The notes: generated by a model from the sequence alone, not told the origin. A stretch of 32,401 nucleotides of DNA from Pirellulales bacterium (GCA_036267355.1 DATAWG010000063.1:1-32401); one strand, 5' to 3'. Shown: positions 1 to 8,462, counted from the first letter of the stretch. Numbers and translations: made by a program.

Positions 1-1
1 C

Positions 2-712
2 GGCCAACTCGATTCCTTGCCACCCTTCGTCCGCGAGACGACCCGCGTGCCGCTCGGCGTCTATCGCGGCTTGCAATTTGGCATTGTCCTTCATTCGCAA
101 TTCCCGACCGACGTCTATTTGGAAGGCGCCGTTACTCGCCAGTGCGGATTCTCGCGGGAGCACCAGGGGCCGCGTGCCGTCTTAAACGCCCTGGAACGCG
201 TGGTGGGTGCCTACGGCTCCGAGTCCGTCCGAGTCAGGCAAGACCTCGCCATCGCCGAGTCTCAATTGCGAGATTATCAGGCTCGTCTCGGCAAGCCGTT
301 CCAGCACGACACCTATCTGTCGGAATTGACCAACCTGCGTGACCAGCTTAAGTCCGGGCTTTCAGCAACGGCTCAGATGCAGGGCGACAAAGCCAAGCCC
401 ACCGTGTCCGAACTCGCCGAACGGATCAAATCGCTAAAAGCGGCGAACAGCATCGAGCCCACGCCGCAGCGCGTCCGGCAGAAACAATCCTCCGCCGAAG
501 AACCGGCCACCGCCCGCATCCGCCGCCGGACGGAAGTGGTTCACGCCGCCGATCAACCCGTTGAGTCCGATGCTGTATCGGGGGAAGCGGCAGCCGTGCC
601 GCATGAATCCGGGCGGAATTCACCAAGCCAGCCGCAGATGACGTTCCAGGAACGCGTTACAATGGAGCGGCGACGCAAGGACCAGGAACCTAGCCTAATC
701 AGCACCACGTAG
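2..712 (+). CDS. C-terminal part of a large protein, probably helicase/methylase-related (partial)
   Basis: The frame is open to the left edge, so this is the end of a longer gene; the first in-window start codon (TTG at 17) is not a real start. The visible part has a folded-looking segment (residues 1-60, with VYLEGAVTRQ and QGPRAVLNALERV), a helical coiled-coil-like stretch (RVRQDLAIAESQLRDYQARL) and a basic, low-complexity tail. From memory of the family, this tail resembles the C-termini of very large SNF2/DEAD-type helicase or N6-adenine methylase proteins carried by mobile and defence islands of planctomycetes. No catalytic motif lies in the window, so the function is inferred only from this resemblance and from the defence genes that follow. 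It ends 199 bp before the CHAT gene. Confidence 0.5.
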   Translation, partial: GQLDSLPPFVRETTRVPLGVYRGLQFGIVLHSQFPTDVYLEGAVTRQCGFSREHQGPRAVLNALERVVGAYGSESVRVRQDLAIAESQLRDYQARLGKPFQHDTYLSELTNLRDQLKSGLSATAQMQGDKAKPTVSELAERIKSLKAANSIEPTPQRVRQKQSSAEEPATARIRRRTEVVHAADQPVESDAVSGEAAAVPHESGRNSPSQPQMTFQERVTMERRRKDQEPSLISTT

Positions 713-848
713 TGCGCGTGTCGATCACGTCAACTTCGGTGTTTCGAACCGACGCCACTTGGACGTGTCTCGGCATTCGAAAACTTGGCCCGCATGGACG
801 GCACGAACTGGCAAATCAACGAAGTCGCTTCGACACTGATCGGGCGAG

Positions 849-854
849 TATAAT
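849..854 (+). promoter_or_regulatory. Candidate -10 box (TATAAT) ahead of the CHAT gene
   Basis: A perfect TATAAT hexamer in the context gcgagTATAATcg lies 58 bp before the ATG at 912. A TCGACA sequence at 830-835 is too close (13-nt spacer) to be a classical -35 box, so the assignment is weak. A very similar cgagTATAAT context recurs at 24443-24452. Confidence 0.3.
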
Positions 855-911
855 CGCGGGAAAATGATTGCTCACGATCAATCCGCAGGCTGACACCGAG
901 GAAGTCGATCC

Positions 912-1844
912 ATGCCGTTTGAACCGCCCCGTGCCGCAGTCCGAATCGCGTTTGTTCCGTTCTGCGTTGCCAGCCTAAGTCGATCCGAGATCGACCGTGT
1001 GTTCAACGCTCACGGCCTGGCGCTCGAGGCTGACGCCAATCCCTACTCAAAAACGAACCTCGTTGACGCCTACTGCAAGTTGTTTGATTGGCGCGATGAC
1101 CAGCACATCCAACTATTTCAAGATGTCGTTAGCGATGTGCTGTCCCTCGGCAATGGCAGCGAGCAAGCCGTCCGAGCTAGAGAGACGTTCCTTTCAGTTT
1201 GTGCGCGGAACGGCGTCGCCGTCGAGAAGGGCTCGCTTGTCTCCTCCGGAACGCCGGCCGCCCGAACTACAACCCGAACCACACCTGTTCGCAAGGTTCT
1301 GTTCCTGGCGTCGAGCCCGCTCGACCAAGCCAGGCTTCGTCTTGACAAGGAGGTTCGCGAGGTCCGTGAGGGGCTCAAGCGATCCACCCATCGGGATTCG
1401 TTCGATCTGATCCCCTGCTTTGCCGTAAAGATCAGCGATTTGCGACGGGGCCTATTGGACCATTCGCCGCAGATCGTTCACTTCGCCGGACACGGGGACG
1501 ACGACGGCATCCTCGTCGAAGGCGACAACGGCCGAGCGGTGCAGGTGCCGGTCGATGCTCTCGCAGACCTGTTTGACCTGTGTCAGACTCACGTCGAGTG
1601 CGTAATCTTGAACGCCTGCCAGTCCGAGGCCCAGGCCGAGGCGATCGCCGAGCACATCCCGTATGTCATCGGCATGAGCGCGGGCATCAAGGACCAAGCC
1701 GCGATCCAGTTCGCTGTGGGCTTCTATGATGCCCTCGGCGCTGGAAAGGAGATCGACGACGCGTTCCGGTTCGCCAAGAACGCCATCGCCCTTGAGGGCA
1801 TTCCTGGGGCTCGCACGCCGATTCTGATCCGAAGAGGACACTGA
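912..1844 (+). CDS. CHAT-domain caspase-like protease
   Basis: This 310-aa protein has a CHAT (caspase HetF-associated with TPRs) peptidase domain in its C-terminal half, about residues 125-305. The clan CD His-Cys dyad is visible: HFAGHG places the His at 194 and LNACQS places the Cys at 236, each after a hydrophobic strand. The N-terminal part (about residues 15-100) is a predicted all-helical domain unlike the usual TPR array, perhaps an adaptor of the effector-associated or death-like kind; I do not recognise its family. The start at 912 is supported by GAGGAAG nine bases upstream. CHAT proteases in bacteria are often conflict or cell-suicide effectors activated by partners. Here the gene sits 213 bp before an ABC-3C operon on the same strand, so a defence role is likely. 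Its substrate is unknown. Confidence 0.85.
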   Translation: MPFEPPRAAVRIAFVPFCVASLSRSEIDRVFNAHGLALEADANPYSKTNLVDAYCKLFDWRDDQHIQLFQDVVSDVLSLGNGSEQAVRARETFLSVCARNGVAVEKGSLVSSGTPAARTTTRTTPVRKVLFLASSPLDQARLRLDKEVREVREGLKRSTHRDSFDLIPCFAVKISDLRRGLLDHSPQIVHFAGHGDDDGILVEGDNGRAVQVPVDALADLFDLCQTHVECVILNACQSEAQAEAIAEHIPYVIGMSAGIKDQAAIQFAVGFYDALGAGKEIDDAFRFAKNAIALEGIPGARTPILIRRGH

Positions 1845-2057
1845 TTCGAGGTCATATCGCTTAACAAATCGCCGTCGTATAGCCCACCTTCATGATCGGT
1901 AGTGGTCGGATGCAAATCGGTCCACCCCCTCTGGATTTCGCCCAATTGTTCCCCGACCGCTTCATTTGGCGCGCTCTACTTGAACTTGTCGCCTCGGAAG
2001 CCGAGACTGTATGCCGACATGCGGCTACTTCCCCACTTCGAGCTTCAAGCCTGAGCC

Positions 2058-3170
2058 ATGCCGGACGAACTTGCCGACATCGAGCGCCCACCAGCCAAGC
2101 CAGTCTGCACCCCCGAGGAGATCCTCATGGGGCCACAGATTGACCCGCTTGACCGGATCAAACTCTACAGTGACGAAGACTTCGAGGAGTTGATTCGCGA
2201 GTGGGCGTTTTTCTGTCTCCAGAACAATGCGGGTAAGTATAAGCGCGTGCAGCGCCTCGGTGGTGCCGGCGACCGCGGGCGGGACGTGATCGGCTACGTG
2301 GACCCGGCGGCAAATCCTGTGGAGTTGGATGCATATCAGTGCAAACATTACGACCACGCTCTCTATCCATCAGATCTATGGCCTGAGCTCGGCAAGTTCT
2401 GCGTGATGGCCTTCCACGGCCACATTCCGATTCCTCGGAATTACTACATTGTCGCGCCGCGGGACACCGGTCCTGAACTTACCGGCCTGCTCGACGAGCC
2501 TGCGAAGCTGAAGGCCGCATTAGCCGCTGAATGGCTCGACCAGAAGGCGAATCCGCTCTTCAAGAGAATCATCCGGGGCGAGTCGCACAAGCTCGACGGC
2601 GATCTGGCGGCGTTCGTCGACAAGCTTGACTTCAATCGCGTAAAGTGCAAACCGATTCTTGAGGTTGTCAACGAGCTTCGCGAGGTTCCACACCGCTATT
2701 CGCCGCGCTTTGGCGGCGGGCTGATAAAGCCGCTACCGCCGGACAAGCTGCCGCCGGATGAGATCGCAGCCGAAGAGCAGAAATATGTCGCTTGCTTGGT
2801 GGACGCCTATCGGCACCACAAACAGGACGACTCAATCAGTTGCGACACGCTCACAGGCTACCTGCAAGACCACTTCAAACTTTCACGCGAGCGATACTAC
2901 TGCGCCGAAACAATAAAGGAGTTTTCCAGAGACACGTTGCCCGAGCAATTTACGTTTGAAGACGTTCAGACGCAAGTCTACGACAGTGTGGTGGATACCT
3001 GTGAGCGTCCAGATCATGCGGACGCTTACATTCGAGTGTTAGAGGTCGTAAAGGCTGCCCAGTCGACACAGATTACCAATCATCCGCTACGAAGCTACTT
3101 AAAGGCGAAGAGTTTGCAGGGGATTTGCCATCAGCTTGCGAATGAGGCGAAGCTGAAATGGGTACTGTAG
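2058..3170 (+). CDS. ABC-3C effector component: Mrr-type restriction endonuclease with C-terminal helical domain
   Basis: This 370-aa protein has an N-terminal REase-fold nuclease of the Mrr/PD-(D/E)XK type: after an amphipathic helix (FEELIREWAF), the motif GDRGRDVIG gives the metal-binding Asp at 76 and YQCKHY gives the Q94-x-K96 pair. The C-terminal half (about 170-370) is helical and fits the ABC-3C C-terminal domain that docks onto the partner proteins. The ATG at 2127 (residue 24, MGPQIDPLD) has a better ribosome-binding site (GAGGAG, six bases before it) than the one at 2058 and may be the true start. The gene overlaps the next by 13 bp. In ABC-3C systems the effector nuclease is thought to be gated by the ATPase; that is family knowledge, and the assignment here rests on the three-gene order. 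Confidence 0.8.
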   Translation: MPDELADIERPPAKPVCTPEEILMGPQIDPLDRIKLYSDEDFEELIREWAFFCLQNNAGKYKRVQRLGGAGDRGRDVIGYVDPAANPVELDAYQCKHYDHALYPSDLWPELGKFCVMAFHGHIPIPRNYYIVAPRDTGPELTGLLDEPAKLKAALAAEWLDQKANPLFKRIIRGESHKLDGDLAAFVDKLDFNRVKCKPILEVVNELREVPHRYSPRFGGGLIKPLPPDKLPPDEIAAEEQKYVACLVDAYRHHKQDDSISCDTLTGYLQDHFKLSRERYYCAETIKEFSRDTLPEQFTFEDVQTQVYDSVVDTCERPDHADAYIRVLEVVKAAQSTQITNHPLRSYLKAKSLQGICHQLANEAKLKWVL

Positions 3171-3679
3171 AAACTGACGAATCGCCGCTCTGCTACCACG
3201 AATCGGTCCTCAACAGCCCGCTCGAAGTTGCGCTCCGCACCCTCATCATTTTGTCGAAGCTGCAAAACGGTGCAGACCTGCAGCGGCTTGCTATCTACGA
3301 CTATGTGCTCCTGCACTCGGGAGACATCGAAAATGGCCCAGCTAGCCTGCATCCTGCGACGCCTATCCGCACTAGCGAGTTGCTCGTGCGCCGTGGCATG
3401 ATTGACCGAGGTCTCACGCTACTTGAAAGCCGTGGGCTCGTGCAACGCAGCTATCGTGAGGATGGTATTGCATTCATCGCATCACAGCTCGCCAGTCCAT
3501 TTTTACTTTACTTCGAGTCCGAATACGCGAAGCAGTGCGGCGAGGTGGCAGGTTGGATTTCGGCCACATTTGACGCAATGTCGGCCGAGGATCTCCAAGA
3601 GTTTATCCAAAGCCGAGTGGGAAAGTGGGGTGTCGAGTTCACTGATGAGCCGGTCGAAGAGGAGGCGCAAGGCACATGA
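3158..3679 (+). CDS. ABC-three-component system middle component
   Basis: This 173-aa soluble protein carries features of the ABC-3C middle components: ADLQRLAIYDYVLLHSGDI, a Leu-His-Pro-Ala-Thr-Pro stretch, SELLVRRGMIDRGLTLLESRGL and then QRSYREDGIAF, a winged-helix-like arrangement ending in an acidic tail. It is often misannotated as a threonine transporter, but it has no membrane segment. Its start overlaps the nuclease gene by 13 bp and its stop overlaps the ATPase start (ATGA at 3676), so the three proteins are very likely made together as one complex. The middle component is believed to bridge the ATPase and the effector. I assign the family from pattern memory and gene order, not from a search. 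Confidence 0.75.
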   Translation: MGTVETDESPLCYHESVLNSPLEVALRTLIILSKLQNGADLQRLAIYDYVLLHSGDIENGPASLHPATPIRTSELLVRRGMIDRGLTLLESRGLVQRSYREDGIAFIASQLASPFLLYFESEYAKQCGEVAGWISATFDAMSAEDLQEFIQSRVGKWGVEFTDEPVEEEAQGT

Positions 3680-5514
3680 GACTACGCCTGAACCGACTAC
3701 GGGCAGTTGGCAACGACGTTCCTCCCGCCGAAATCGAATTCGGCGGTGGCCTGACCGTGCTGTCTGGAGCGTCCAACACGGGGAAATCCTACGTCGCCCA
3801 ATGCCTATACTACATGCTCTGTGGCCAGACCCCACCCAAGCCTGTTCGGGGAGACGACGCCTACCACACTTTGCTCCTGGAGGTTTCAGCCGAAAGCAAC
3901 GCAGTGTCGTCACCGTTCACGCTTCAGCGAGGGCTGCGGGGTGGCGAGGTGGCGCTTCATGAACGTTCGATTGACTCTTGGACACCTGCCGGTGAGCACA
4001 CGGTACTGGCTTGGAAACACAGTCCGAAAAACGACGCAAATCTTTCGCGATTCTTGCTTCGCCTCTGCGGTCTGGAAGGCAGGATGCTTCAATTTCGCTC
4101 CACCGCAACTCGTATGATTAGCTTCAACGACTTAAAGCGATTCTTAATCGTCAATGAAACCGCGATCATCGCCGACACGTCGCCGGTTTATCCAACGGGC
4201 CAGCGGCAGGAAAAACCCCTCGAAAAGGCCACTTTCGACTTCCTTTTGTCCGGCCAAGATGCGACTGGAGTAATCGTCCGTCCGGACATTAAGATCGAAA
4301 AGGCGAAATGGCGTGCTCAGAGTGAGTTGTTCGACCAACTCGTCGCCGAGGCGAAAATTCAAATATCATCGCTTTCGGCGCCGGACGCTATACAGCTCGC
4401 AGTGGCAGAAACTCGCGTCACAGAGCTCGTCGATGCCAATGACCAACGATCCTCGGCGATAGCCCAACTGAACACGACAAGGCGCGAGGAATGGAAAACG
4501 CTTAAAGCACGGCAGGCTCGGTTTGAGGCCGTCGAGCAGCTGCTTTTCCGGTTCGGTCTGCTCAAAGAACACTACACGTCGGACGTCACACGACTGACCT
4601 TCGTTGCTGAAGGCGAGTTCCTGTTGTCGCAGCTGAGTGAGGTGAAGTGCCCCCTGTGTCACTCTCAGATGTCTGCGCCGATAGACGATGCAGTCCCCAG
4701 CGCGACGCGAGCAAAGACAATCCAGCAATCCTGTCTTGCGGAGCGTCACAAAATCGAACGTAGCATCGCCGACCTTGAGATCACTGCCGCAGTGCTCGTC
4801 GAAGAACGCCAGCAGCTGGGCGAAGAAATCGCCACGGTCCAGGGGCGCATCAGAGCAGCCGAGCGCGCAATCAACGATGAACTTCAGCCTGCCATCGCGG
4901 CTTCGAATAAGGAAATGGAACAGCTCAACCAAATTCGACAGCGCGCGGCGGGGGCTGATACTCTTCGAGGCCGACTTCGGTCTATGGAGGACATGAAAAA
5001 GGCACTCGGACCAGAGCCGAAGAGCAAGAGAGTTCCGAAGGCGGAGTCCCCCACCGGTACGAGCCTACAACAACGAGGCCGCCGTGCATTCGGCGATGAA
5101 ATCCAGCGATTGCTCACCGACTGGCGCTATCCGAATGCCGGAGTGACCGAGTTCAACGAGCAAATGGACCTCGTGGTCAACGGCGAAAGCCGCTTTGGCC
5201 AAGGCAAAGGCCACCGAGCAGTTCTAACTGCCGCTTTCACGATTGCTTTGATGAATGTCGCTAACGGCCGCCATCCGCACTTCGTCGTAATCGACTCGCC
5301 GCTTACGTCCTATAAAAGCGCCGACGCGTATAGCGTCGAGGAGGACCTGATCCGCGGATTCTATGAGTCGCTCATTACGACTCCGGTCGACCAGCAGGTC
5401 ATTATCATAGAGAATTACGATCCGCCAGCCGACCTGATTCCCCGGCTGCGACACATTCATTTCTCCGGTCCCGCTGGACGGGGTCGCAACGGTTTCTATC
5501 CGCCGGTGACTTGA
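3676..5514 (+). CDS. ABC-3C Rad50/SMC-like ABC ATPase
   Basis: This 612-aa protein has a split ABC ATPase. Walker A is GASNTGKSY (residues 31-39). A central coiled coil follows (about 205-470), interrupted by a Rad50-like CPLC hook (Cys325 and Cys328). Then come a degenerate signature region (FGQGKGHRA, residues 507-515), Walker B with the D-loop (HFVVIDSPL, Asp540) and a final strand VIIIENYD in place of a classical H-loop. SMC-like ATPases of this type dimerise through the CxxC hook and sense DNA or nucleoprotein structures. It starts inside the stop codon of the middle component. It is the probable sensor/motor of the system and would gate the nuclease effector at 2058. Confidence 0.85.
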   Translation: MRLRLNRLRAVGNDVPPAEIEFGGGLTVLSGASNTGKSYVAQCLYYMLCGQTPPKPVRGDDAYHTLLLEVSAESNAVSSPFTLQRGLRGGEVALHERSIDSWTPAGEHTVLAWKHSPKNDANLSRFLLRLCGLEGRMLQFRSTATRMISFNDLKRFLIVNETAIIADTSPVYPTGQRQEKPLEKATFDFLLSGQDATGVIVRPDIKIEKAKWRAQSELFDQLVAEAKIQISSLSAPDAIQLAVAETRVTELVDANDQRSSAIAQLNTTRREEWKTLKARQARFEAVEQLLFRFGLLKEHYTSDVTRLTFVAEGEFLLSQLSEVKCPLCHSQMSAPIDDAVPSATRAKTIQQSCLAERHKIERSIADLEITAAVLVEERQQLGEEIATVQGRIRAAERAINDELQPAIAASNKEMEQLNQIRQRAAGADTLRGRLRSMEDMKKALGPEPKSKRVPKAESPTGTSLQQRGRRAFGDEIQRLLTDWRYPNAGVTEFNEQMDLVVNGESRFGQGKGHRAVLTAAFTIALMNVANGRHPHFVVIDSPLTSYKSADAYSVEEDLIRGFYESLITTPVDQQVIIIENYDPPADLIPRLRHIHFSGPAGRGRNGFYPPVT

Positions 5515-6335
5515 TTCCTTACGCCCTGCGCGGTCAGCGTTCTTAGGAGATAAGCCCATCAGCTCTCTCGCGGTTGGCCGTGCCGGATGCACCGGCAGCA
5601 CAACGCCGAGACTAAATCAGCACTCAATAGTCCAAGGGGCCTTGGGACGTTGCATGACTTTGAACCCGGCGGCGGTCTTCAATGCCAGCGTTATCGTCTC
5701 AAAAATGCTTCGGTCACATCGACCGGCGCGTTGAATAGCATGGGCAAAACTCGTTTCGCCGATGCGCCGGCATGCCAATGAGGGACGAAAACGCGCCCAC
5801 AACTCGTTTCGGCACGCCATCAGCCCGTCCTTTCATGCACATGAAGAACCAGCAGACGCAGCCTTTGCCGGTTCGTAGACCGTTGAGATAAAAGGACTTC
5901 CGTGGCCGCCGTTCCTTGACAACTGCATCCCCGACCGGTAGACAGAAGCGAACAACCGGGGGCGGGATCGTGCTAGACCAGAATTCACTGGACATCGGGC
6001 ACCGGCGTAGAGCCTACACGAAAACGGCCTGCGGAGAGGGGGACAGGCACATTTTGCTCACAGGGCATCGCAAAATGAGCCAGTCCCTGGCGGTTTTCAG
6101 CGGCAATGGGCTGTTCGGTCCCGGACTGCTGATCGAGCCGTCGCGACGCCGTGCCGGCGGACTCGCTGTTTTCGGCTCAAAGCGATTGCCAATGGCTCGA
6201 CGATTCGGCGTCGTTACCAATTCGTAAGCGCGCACCACTGCCATTGTTGATTTCGACGGCGCCCGGCGTTTTCGGGGTGTAGGTTTGGGCGGGACAGATT
6301 TGTCACGTTCAACTTTCACCGCGGAGGACCGGGCG
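5515..6335 (+). other. Gene-poor stretch with no recognisable gene
   Basis: Only short, mutually overlapping open frames occur here on both strands, and none matches a family I know. The - strand around 5640-5800 reads ALKTAAGFKV, faintly like the end of an IS4/IS5-type transposase, too weak to call. The one structured element is the palindrome at 6039-6088. The stretch is best read as decayed accessory DNA between the defence island and the IS66 remnants. Confidence 0.5.
6039..6088. repeat. Imperfect palindrome (REP/MITE-like)
   Basis: The left arm GGGGACAGGCACATTTTGC and the right arm GCAAAATGAGCCAGTCCC (reverse complement GGGACTGGCTCATTTTGC) pair with two mismatches around a short loop. 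I recall nearly identical 'ggacaggcacattttgc' palindromes dispersed through planctomycete genomes. It lies in gene-poor DNA and may be a non-autonomous mobile repeat. Confidence 0.6.
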
Positions 6336-6600
6336 ATGACGCGTCGATTGGATGGCGAGAAACGGCGTGAGTGGGAGGAGCGGTTCGCGAGCGGTTCCGC
6401 GCCAGCGGATTGACGGTGGCCCGATTCTGCGCGAGCGAATCGGTGTCCGAGCACACGTTCTACTATTGGGCCAAACGCATTGGCAGGCGCTCGGCGGTAG
6501 CTCATTCCACCATAGCCCGGTCGACCGCGGTTCGCTCGATTACGGCCAAGTCGGCCGTGCGCGAAGGAACTTCAGAGCGACATCGTGAGCCGGTGCGTCG
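6336..6600 (+). pseudogene. Frameshifted IS66-type tnpA (orf1) remnant
   Basis: The ATG at 6336 has a good ribosome-binding site (GCGGAGGA) and reads MTRRLDGEKRREWEERF, then stops after 26 codons. A one-base deletion near 6380-6390 moves the frame, and the second frame continues as RFRASGLTVARFC and then SEHTFYYWAKRIG, which is the helix-turn-helix of the IS66-family TnpA protein. The C-terminal half is not recognisable. TnpA-type accessory proteins help the DDE transposase TnpC of the same element. The tnpB and tnpC scraps just downstream are on the opposite strand, so the element is rearranged as well as frameshifted. Confidence 0.65.
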
Positions 6601-6721
6601 CAGGCGCGTCTCGGCGGCGACCGCAAACAGTCCGTTGGTTCATCATCTTCGCGCTTTGCTCGCCGCCGGTCACACTGCACACGAACAGCCATGCCTTACG
6701 GCCCATCGCCACTTGCTTCAT
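6572..6721 (-). pseudogene. IS66-type tnpC scrap
   Basis: This 49-codon - strand frame begins MKQVAMGRKAWLFVCSVTGG, which matches the conserved GRKNWLF region near the C-terminal end of IS66 TnpC transposases. The next residues diverge and the frame stops at 6572. The bulk of tnpC, including its DDE residues, is missing. It lies just after the tnpB remnant in the normal tnpB-tnpC order, so an internal deletion of the element is likely. Confidence 0.55.
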
Positions 6722-6728
6722 CAACCGT

Positions 6729-6950
6729 TCAACGCTCCAAACGTTTCATCCAAATGGCCAGCCCGTCGCGATCCCAGTACGTCAGCTTGAGTCGATCCCG
6801 TCGGCGATTGAGAAACAGAAACAGATCGCCCAAGCGCACGTCGCGTTGGAACTCGGACTGGATGATGGCGTGCAAGCCGTCGAAGCTCTTGCGCATATCG
6901 ACGTTCTTGGCGTAGAGGTGGATTCGCGTTGGCGAGAGCCGCCCGCCGTC
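6729..6950 (-). pseudogene. IS66-type tnpB (orf2) remnant
   Basis: The - strand reads SPTRIHLYAKNVDMRKSFDG, then AIIQSEFQ, GDLFLFLNRRRDRLKLTYW and DRDGLAIWMKRLER before a stop at 6729. This is the diagnostic IS66 TnpB core (usually PTDMRKSFDGL, NKRRDRLKVLYWDGDGLAIW). The frame is open upstream only to a TAG near 7015 and has no convincing start, and the usual end after the KRLE segment is cut short. It is a remnant of the IS66 accessory protein needed for transposition. Confidence 0.75.
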
Positions 6951-6959
6951 GTCTCGCCA

Positions 6960-7582
6960 CCCGCGCCCGCCGATAGCATCGCGCTCCGCAATTCGCTGTA
7001 CGCACTATGGTGCGGTGTACGCTTACCCAGTTCACGCTGAACCAGGACACCTGCCTTTCCGCGTGATCGTCACGGAGGAGCAAGCCTAGTGCTGGCGCGG
7101 GCACCCGCTTCGCGACAATCCGTTCTTCCTGTTTCTTCACCTGACATTCAGCCGGCCGCAAAGCGGAGGCGATTGTGGGCGGCGCCGATCATGGCGCGAC
7201 TCGCTTCGCCTCCGCTTTGGTGTTGGACTGCATCCTTTCGCCGAATCGTCGTTGGCCCACGCCGTCGCAGCGTGTCGGCCGGCATTGCGTCAAGCATGGG
7301 ACGCGCGCTGGCATCACCATCGAGTTTCAGCAATTCGGCACAGCAACGGCGAGGGAAATCCAACGGCGGACCGAAATCATCGCCATGCATGGCGACGCAT
7401 GCGATCAAGCCATGCGAACCCGCGCAGGCAAAGCGCATTGACTGCAAATCCTCGGCGGCTCATTGGTATCGATCAACATGAAGCAATACGAGTCCGGCGA
7501 CATCGCCGGATCACCAGCGTTTCTGGAGACGGCCATCCACGCGTTTGGGAAGGCTCAGGGGCGCGACCGCTTGCCTAGTTCT
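6960..7582. other. Transposon-flank debris without a recognisable gene
   Basis: Open frames exist in several phases on both strands but show no known motif. The stretch contains a perfect 14-bp inverted repeat, CAAAGCGGAGGCGA at 7159-7172 and TCGCCTCCGCTTTG at 7206-7219, separated by 33 bp with further partial self-complementarity. It ends at the stop of the convergent SDR gene. Confidence 0.5.
7159..7219. repeat. Perfect 14-bp inverted repeat forming a 61-nt hairpin
   Basis: Arms CAAAGCGGAGGCGA (7159-7172) and TCGCCTCCGCTTTG (7206-7219) are exactly complementary. The 33-nt loop holds the smaller palindrome GGCGCC. It is followed by no T-run, so it is not a typical terminator, and no integron R-box core is visible. 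It may be a transposon end or a small dispersed palindrome. Confidence 0.5.
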
Positions 7583-8371
7583 TCATTTTCTCGCCGTTCC
7601 GGGTTCGGCGATTTTACGGTGTTTCTCAGCCAAGCGTTCGGCGGGTGTGACGTTGGCTATCGCGGATTGAATCTTGTTTTTCCAGCCGGAGACGATGTCG
7701 CCTTCGCCGCGCAACATCGCTTCGAAGCCGATTTCGGCGACCTTCGCCGGATCGTCCTTCTCGCTCGTGCCGATCTTCGTATCAAGCATGTCGGCGCGTT
7801 CGAAAAACTTCGTATCCGTTCCTCCCGGCATCAGGCAGGTGACTGACACTCCGGTATCTTTCAACTCCGCTCGGAGCGCGAAAGAAAAGGAATTGATGAA
7901 AGCTTTGGTGCCGTTGTAAACTGCCTGATAGGCGCCTGGCATGAAGCCGGCAATCGAGCCGGTGATGAGAATTCGACCGTTGCCGCGGCTGCGCATGTCG
8001 CGGCCGATCTTGTGAATCAAGCAGATGGTACCGGTGATGTTAGTATCGATCACGCGGCGAACATCGCCAAAATCCTGGTCGAGAAATCCATGACCTAACC
8101 CGCGCCCGGCATTCGCCAGCAGCACTTCGACCGGTCTTCCTTCGATCGCCGCGCAGAGAGCGTCGACGCCTTCAATGGTCGCCAAATCGGCCTGGACCGC
8201 TTTGACTGATGCGCCCGACGCTCTCAGATCGTCCGCGCTCTTTTGGATTTCGACTTCATCGGCGGCGACGATGAGATCGTAACCCTTCTTCGCGGCGTAG
8301 AGAGCCAATTCCAGACCGATACCACTCGATGCTCCTGTGACGACAGCTAACGGACGATTGCTTGCCGACAT
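7583..8371 (-). CDS. SDR-family NAD(P)-dependent oxidoreductase
   Basis: This 262-aa classical short-chain dehydrogenase has TGASSGIG (residues 12-19) for dinucleotide binding, NAG at 87-89, and the Ser139, Tyr152, Lys156 catalytic set (YNGTK). Its length fits the classical SDR family. The ATG at 8371 is preceded by AAAGGAG with good spacing. It is transcribed away from the other SDR gene at 8536. Upstream, on the same strand, a -24/-12 sigma-54-like site lies at 8430-8445. The substrate cannot be read from sequence; the surrounding dehydrogenases and hydrolase suggest carbonyl or alcohol redox handling. Confidence 0.9.
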   Translation of the reverse strand: MSASNRPLAVVTGASSGIGLELALYAAKKGYDLIVAADEVEIQKSADDLRASGASVKAVQADLATIEGVDALCAAIEGRPVEVLLANAGRGLGHGFLDQDFGDVRRVIDTNITGTICLIHKIGRDMRSRGNGRILITGSIAGFMPGAYQAVYNGTKAFINSFSFALRAELKDTGVSVTCLMPGGTDTKFFERADMLDTKIGTSEKDDPAKVAEIGFEAMLRGEGDIVSGWKNKIQSAIANVTPAERLAEKHRKIAEPGTARK

Positions 8372-8429
8372 TTGATTCTCCTTTGTTTTTCATTCTAGGG
8401 AATGAGATGATCGCGCCGAACCGTTGACG

Positions 8430-8445
8430 AGCAAGTTCCATACCG
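8430..8445 (-). promoter_or_regulatory. Sigma-54-like -24/-12 promoter of the - strand SDR gene
   Basis: Read on the - strand the site is CGGTATGGAACTTGCT: GG and GC are ten bases apart and the -12 half TTGCT is perfect. It matches 9 of 12 defined positions of TGGCACG-N4-TTGCW. The predicted start is near 8419, about 48 nt before the ATG. Confidence 0.5.
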
Positions 8446-8462
8446 ACGGTTTGGGTCCCGGC

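Noticed and set aside
7159-7219. Integron attC site or rho-independent terminator
   Set aside because: It has no R-box core sites and no T-run after the stem.
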